From: an uncultured Bacteroides sp.
GTDB lineage: Bacteria > Bacteroidota > Bacteroidia > Bacteroidales > Bacteroidaceae
Assembly: GCF_910586915.1 (NCBI RefSeq)
Contig: NZ_CAJULN010000057.1
Location: forward strand, 1-14,876
Length of the DNA: 14,876 bases
Direction of reading: 5' to 3'
Part shown: positions 11,401-14,876 of the stretch, in pieces
How positions within the stretch are numbered: the first letter of the stretch is position 1
How the letters are laid out: each line of letters starts with the position of its first letter
Program-made: the position numbers and the translations under genes
The notes under the pieces: model-generated
Database searches by the model: none
The model's input: only the letters and a program-made list of their open reading frames with translations
What the model was told of the DNA's origin: nothing

Positions 11401-13389
11401 ATGAAACAAGAAGAAGACAAATTCACCGGCTTGCCCGAGAATGCGTTCAGAGAGTTGAAACCGGGGGAAGTTTACAACCCCTTGATGAGTCCGTCAAAAA
11501 ACTATCCGGAAGTTAATTTCTGGTCGGTAGCGTGGGGTATCGCTATGGCAATCCTGTTCTCGGCTGCCGCCGCCTACTTAGGCTTGAAAGTAGGACAAGT
11601 GTTTGAAGCCGCCATCCCCATTGCCATCATCGCAGTAGGAGTATCGGGAGCCGCCAAGCGAAAGAATGCATTGGGAGAAAACGTGATTATACAATCCATC
11701 GGAGCCTGCTCCGGAGTAATCGTCGCCGGAGCCATCTTTACACTGCCTGCCTTGTATATCCTACAGGCAAAATACCCCGAAATGTCAGTCACCTTCATGC
11801 AGGTATTCATCAGCTCCCTGTTAGGCGGCGTATTGGGTATCCTGTTCCTGATTCCTTTCCGGAAATACTTCGTCAACGATATGCACGGCAAATACCCCTT
11901 CCCCGAAGCAACTGCCACCACGCAGGTGCTAATCTCCGGTGAAAAAGGAGGCAGCCAGGCAAAACCTCTGCTGATGGCAGGTATGGTGGGCGGATTGTAC
12001 GATTTTGTCGTAGCCACATTCGGATGGTGGAACGAGAATTTCACGACCCGCGTATGCAGTGCCGGAGAGATGTTGGCGGAAAAAGCCAAGTTAGTGTTCA
12101 AAGTGAATACGGGTGCCGCCGTATTGGGGCTGGGATATATTGTCGGACTGAAATACGCTGCCATCATTTGTGCCGGCTCATTGGCGGTATGGTGGATTAT
12201 TATCCCGGGAATGGCCTCCATCTGGGGCGACAGCGTGCTGAATGCATGGAACCCTGAAATAACCTCTACCGTAGGAACGATGAGCCCGGAAGAGATTTTC
12301 AAATATTACGCGAAGAGTATCGGTATCGGCGGCATCGCTATGGCTGGTGTGATTGGTATCATCCGCTCTTGGGGAATTATCAAAAGCGCCGTCGGACTGG
12401 CAGCCAAAGAGATGGGCGACAAGGGTAATGTGGAGAAGAGCATCATACGTACCCAACGGGATCTTTCGATGAAGATTATCGCCATCGGTTCTATCATCAC
12501 ACTGGTATTGATTGTCCTGTTCTTCTACTTCGATGTAATGCAGGGCGATTTGCTGCACACATTCGTAGCAATTGTCCTGGTTGCGGGCATCGCTTTCCTG
12601 TTTACTACGGTAGCTGCCAACGCCATTGCAATCGTGGGTACGAATCCCGTATCGGGAATGACTCTGATGACTCTGATTTTGGCTTCGGTAGTAATGGTGG
12701 CGGTCGGTCTGAAAGGCCCTTCGGGCATGGTTGCCGCATTAGTGATGGGAGGCGTAGTATGTACGGCACTCTCAATGGCGGGCGGTTTCATCACCGACTT
12801 GAAGATTGGCTACTGGCTGGGAAGTACACCCGCCAAACAGGAGACATGGAAATTCTTAGGAACAATCGTATCGGCTGCAACCGTAGGCGGTGTGATGATT
12901 ATCCTGAATAAGACATACGGATTCACAAGCGGCGCATTGGCTGCTCCGCAAGCCAACGCGATGGCAGCAGTCATCGAACCGTTGATGAGCGGCGTGGGTG
13001 CACCGTGGCTGCTGTATGGCATCGGTGCGGTCTTGGCTATCATCCTGACGCTTTGCAAAATTCCCGCATTGGCTTTCGCATTGGGTATGTTTATCCCCCT
13101 CGAACTGAATGTGCCGTTGGTAGTGGGCGGAGCTATAAACTGGTTTGTGACTACCCGCAGCAAAGACGCGGCCCTGAATACGGAAAGAGGAGAAAAAGGA
13201 ACCTTATTGGCCTCCGGTTTCATTGCCGGCGGTGCATTGATGGGAGTTGTCAGTGCCGCCATGCGCTTCGGCGGAGTCAACCTCGTGAATGAAGCATGGC
13301 TCAACAATACCTGGTCGGAAGTGTTGGCCTTAGGAGCATATGCCATGCTGATTCTTTATTTCATCAAGGCTTCCATGAAGGTTAAGTAA
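11401..13389 (+). CDS. OPT family oligopeptide transporter
   Basis: 662 residues, about 14-16 hydrophobic segments. Inner-membrane, proton-coupled importer of small peptides, by family knowledge. Visible: N-terminal TGLPENAFRELKPGEVYNPL, GLKVGQVFEAAIP (61-73), and KYPFPEATATTQVL (164-177), the counterpart of the family motif YPEGTACAEVL. ATG 11401 is preceded by an A/T-rich leader; the promoter is unclear (TTACTTTG at 11309-11316 misses consensus by one base). Operon with the DUF1460 gene, 2 bases downstream. Peptides from the cell wall are a reasonable substrate, but this is inferred from context. Confidence 0.93.
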   Translation: MKQEEDKFTGLPENAFRELKPGEVYNPLMSPSKNYPEVNFWSVAWGIAMAILFSAAAAYLGLKVGQVFEAAIPIAIIAVGVSGAAKRKNALGENVIIQSIGACSGVIVAGAIFTLPALYILQAKYPEMSVTFMQVFISSLLGGVLGILFLIPFRKYFVNDMHGKYPFPEATATTQVLISGEKGGSQAKPLLMAGMVGGLYDFVVATFGWWNENFTTRVCSAGEMLAEKAKLVFKVNTGAAVLGLGYIVGLKYAAIICAGSLAVWWIIIPGMASIWGDSVLNAWNPEITSTVGTMSPEEIFKYYAKSIGIGGIAMAGVIGIIRSWGIIKSAVGLAAKEMGDKGNVEKSIIRTQRDLSMKIIAIGSIITLVLIVLFFYFDVMQGDLLHTFVAIVLVAGIAFLFTTVAANAIAIVGTNPVSGMTLMTLILASVVMVAVGLKGPSGMVAALVMGGVVCTALSMAGGFITDLKIGYWLGSTPAKQETWKFLGTIVSAATVGGVMIILNKTYGFTSGALAAPQANAMAAVIEPLMSGVGAPWLLYGIGAVLAIILTLCKIPALAFALGMFIPLELNVPLVVGGAINWFVTTRSKDAALNTERGEKGTLLASGFIAGGALMGVVSAAMRFGGVNLVNEAWLNNTWSEVLALGAYAMLILYFIKASMKVK

Positions 13390-13391
13390 AT

Positions 13392-14177
13392 ATGAGAAGG
13401 ATTTTATCCGTCATACTATCACTTGTCGGTGCAATTACTTTTGCACAGGAACAGTCTGCGGGGCTTGCCCCGCAAGACTGCGCAGCGATGCTACGAATCG
13501 GGAAGTCTTACCTGGGGACAAAATATGTCGCCAACACCTTAGACCGGGAGGGAGAAGAGAGACTGATTGTCCGGACGGATGCAGTGGATTGCGTGACTTT
13601 CGTGGAATATACATTGGCACAGACTCTCGGTCCGTCGTTCGAAGAGAACCTGCAAAAGATACGGTATCGGGACGGAATCATCAACGGCTATCCTTCGCGG
13701 CTGCATTACACGTCCGACTGGATTGACAACGGTATCCGCCACGGGTTCCTCACAGATGTCACTGCCCGGCACAGCGCGTCTACCATGAAATTGTCGCTCT
13801 CGTATATGTCCACTCACCCCCAACAATACAAGAAATTGTCCGGTTCGCCGGAAAATGTGTCGCGAATGGCCGCACACGAGAAAGCATTATCGGGCAAAAC
13901 AGTACACTGGCTACCGAAAAGCCAACTGCCGGATAACGGATTGCCGTGGATTATGAACGGAGATATCATCGCCATCACCACGAAGCTGGCCGGACTGGAC
14001 ATCGCACACGTAGGAATAGCAGCATACAGAAACGGCAAACTGCATCTGCTACACGCTTCACAGACATTAGGGAAAGTGGTTGTCAGCAAGACGCCGCTCA
14101 GCCATATGCTCAATAACAAGAAATCGTGGACAGGCGTACGTGTCATCCGAATGTCGGAAGCCGGAAAAGATTTCTAA
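13392..14177 (+). CDS. DUF1460 cell-wall amidase-like protein (NlpC/P60 type)
   Basis: 261 residues. Signal peptide 1-18 (TFA before QEQ), periplasmic. DUF1460 proteins have an NlpC/P60-like papain fold; a Bacteroides member was described, as I recall, as an N-acetylmuramoyl-L-alanine amidase acting on cell-wall fragments. Visible: catalytic Cys67 in DAVDCVTFVE, His206 in DIAHVGIA, plus YLGTKYVANTLD (40-51) and GDIIAIT (190-196). Coupled to the OPT transporter by a 2-base gap, suggesting trimming of muropeptides before or with peptide uptake. Its last 35 bases overlap the lipB tail on the other strand. Confidence 0.9.
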   Translation: MRRILSVILSLVGAITFAQEQSAGLAPQDCAAMLRIGKSYLGTKYVANTLDREGEERLIVRTDAVDCVTFVEYTLAQTLGPSFEENLQKIRYRDGIINGYPSRLHYTSDWIDNGIRHGFLTDVTARHSASTMKLSLSYMSTHPQQYKKLSGSPENVSRMAAHEKALSGKTVHWLPKSQLPDNGLPWIMNGDIIAITTKLAGLDIAHVGIAAYRNGKLHLLHASQTLGKVVVSKTPLSHMLNNKKSWTGVRVIRMSEAGKDF

Positions 14178-14817
14178 ATTCTTTTTCAAGGCGTTGCTTC
14201 ACGTCGTCCATAAGCACATCGTGCCCCAATTCCCGACGAAGAGAAGTGACGCCTTTATCTATAAAGCCGCAAGGATGAATGTAGCTGAAATAGCGTAAAT
14301 CCGTATTTACATTCAAAGCCAACCCGTGCATGGTGACATAACGGCTGCTCCTCACCCCTATCGCACAAATCTTGCGGGCACGCGGAGTATCGCCTTCCAG
14401 CCATACACCTGTCGCCTTCTCCAGTCTTCCTGCTTCAAGGTCGTAAGACGCGCACACACGTATGACTGCTTCTTCCAGCAGATGAACATATTCTTTCAGT
14501 CCCAGGCCGAATTCTTCCAGGTTCAATATCGGATAGCATACCAACTGTCCGGGTCCGTGGTAGGTGATGTCTCCTCCCCTGTCAATGTGGTACAGAGTCG
14601 CATCAATCGCTTTCAGTTGTTCGTCACTCAGCAACATATTGTTTGCTTTCCCGCTACGCCCCAACGTATAGACATGGGGATGCTCGCACATGATGATACG
14701 GTTTTCATAGGCTTCGCCCTGCGCTTTTGCCCCGACAACGCCGTCAAACCAATCCGTCTGCCGTTGCCACGCCTCGGCATACGGTATCAGATTCCAGTCG
14801 ATAAAAATTGTTTTCAT
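14143..14817 (-). CDS. lipB: Lipoyl(octanoyl) transferase LipB
   Basis: 224 residues, normal length. Moves octanoyl from acyl carrier protein to lipoyl domains, the first step of endogenous lipoate synthesis, cytoplasmic. Visible: CEHPHVYTLGR (44-54), RGGDITYHGPGQ (80-91), catalytic K149 in KICAIGVR, H163 in MHGLALNV and catalytic C183 in PCGF. Start MKTIFIDWN. A -7-like TAATTTTG (14831-14824) would leave almost no leader, so the real promoter may be further upstream or the transcript leaderless. It overlaps the DUF1460 gene tail to tail by 35 bases. Confidence 0.97.
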   Translation of the reverse strand: MKTIFIDWNLIPYAEAWQRQTDWFDGVVGAKAQGEAYENRIIMCEHPHVYTLGRSGKANNMLLSDEQLKAIDATLYHIDRGGDITYHGPGQLVCYPILNLEEFGLGLKEYVHLLEEAVIRVCASYDLEAGRLEKATGVWLEGDTPRARKICAIGVRSSRYVTMHGLALNVNTDLRYFSYIHPCGFIDKGVTSLRRELGHDVLMDDVKQRLEKEFRNLFRLPTFG

Positions 14818-14823
14818 AGTCTA

Positions 14824-14831
14824 CAAAATTA
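14824..14831 (-). promoter_or_regulatory. Possible -7 box TAATTTTG of lipB
   Basis: Minus strand match to TAnnTTTG only 7 bases before the lipB ATG. It would imply a near-leaderless mRNA, and no -33 element is seen. May be chance in AT-rich DNA. Confidence 0.25.
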
Positions 14832-14876
14832 TATAGAAAAATCGAGTTTTTCTACACCGGCACAATAAAAACCGAG

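Noticed and set aside
1..14876. CRISPR array or transposase-bearing insertion sequence
   Set aside because: No regularly spaced repeats and no transposase-like translation were found on either strand.

Overview
The window looks like Bacteroides, or a close Bacteroidales relative. At least nine promoters carry the Bacteroidetes -7 box TAnnTTTG rather than TATAAT. Several families are typical of gut Bacteroides (DUF4248, HU-HIG DNA-binding protein, 'smalltalk' micropeptide, DUF4923). RecR, EngB, LipB and OPT proteins are Bacteroidales-like, and tRNA-Asp has no encoded CCA.

The left part (1 to about 6190) is accessory. Positions 1-310 hold no gene but three strong hairpins. A promoter at 304-311 appears to start a structured RNA ending near 503. 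A TTG-initiated coiled-coil gene (507-911, minus) faces a 400-base intergenic region with a palindrome-bearing promoter, a terminator-like hairpin, an AT-rich tract and a short direct repeat. Then comes a GC-rich, phage-like cluster: a winged-helix protein with a helicase-loader-like C-terminus (1314-1925), an accessory DnaB-type helicase (1948-3327), DUF4248 on the opposite strand (3428-3691), an HU-HIG protein (3856-4335), the 33-residue lipobox peptide 'smalltalk' (4398-4499) and a T7-lysozyme-like amidase (4513-4971). I recall this set as recurrent in Bacteroides, often near capsule loci, but no capsule gene is visible here. An AT-rich two-gene operon follows on the minus strand (6026 to 5051): a four-helix membrane protein and a membrane-anchored S24/S26-like protein with Cys at the usual Ser position.

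The right part (6197-14876) reads as ordinary chromosome. tRNA-Asp(GTC) marks the boundary, divergent from a class I/II aminotransferase (6438-7754). A convergent operon runs recR, four-helix membrane protein, GNAT acetyltransferase (9416 to 7767, minus). Divergent from recR is engB with a DUF4923 secreted protein, then a DUF1573 secreted protein with a strong terminator. An operon of an OPT oligopeptide transporter and a DUF1460 cell-wall amidase-like protein follows, and lipB (minus) overlaps the latter's 3' end tail to tail.

The most unusual material is in the left 6.2 kb: two candidate RNAs, a loader-helicase pair with a possible origin-like leader, a peptide that is almost all lipoprotein signal, and the AT-rich Cys-variant S24/S26 operon beside tRNA-Asp. 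All functions are inferred from sequence alone.
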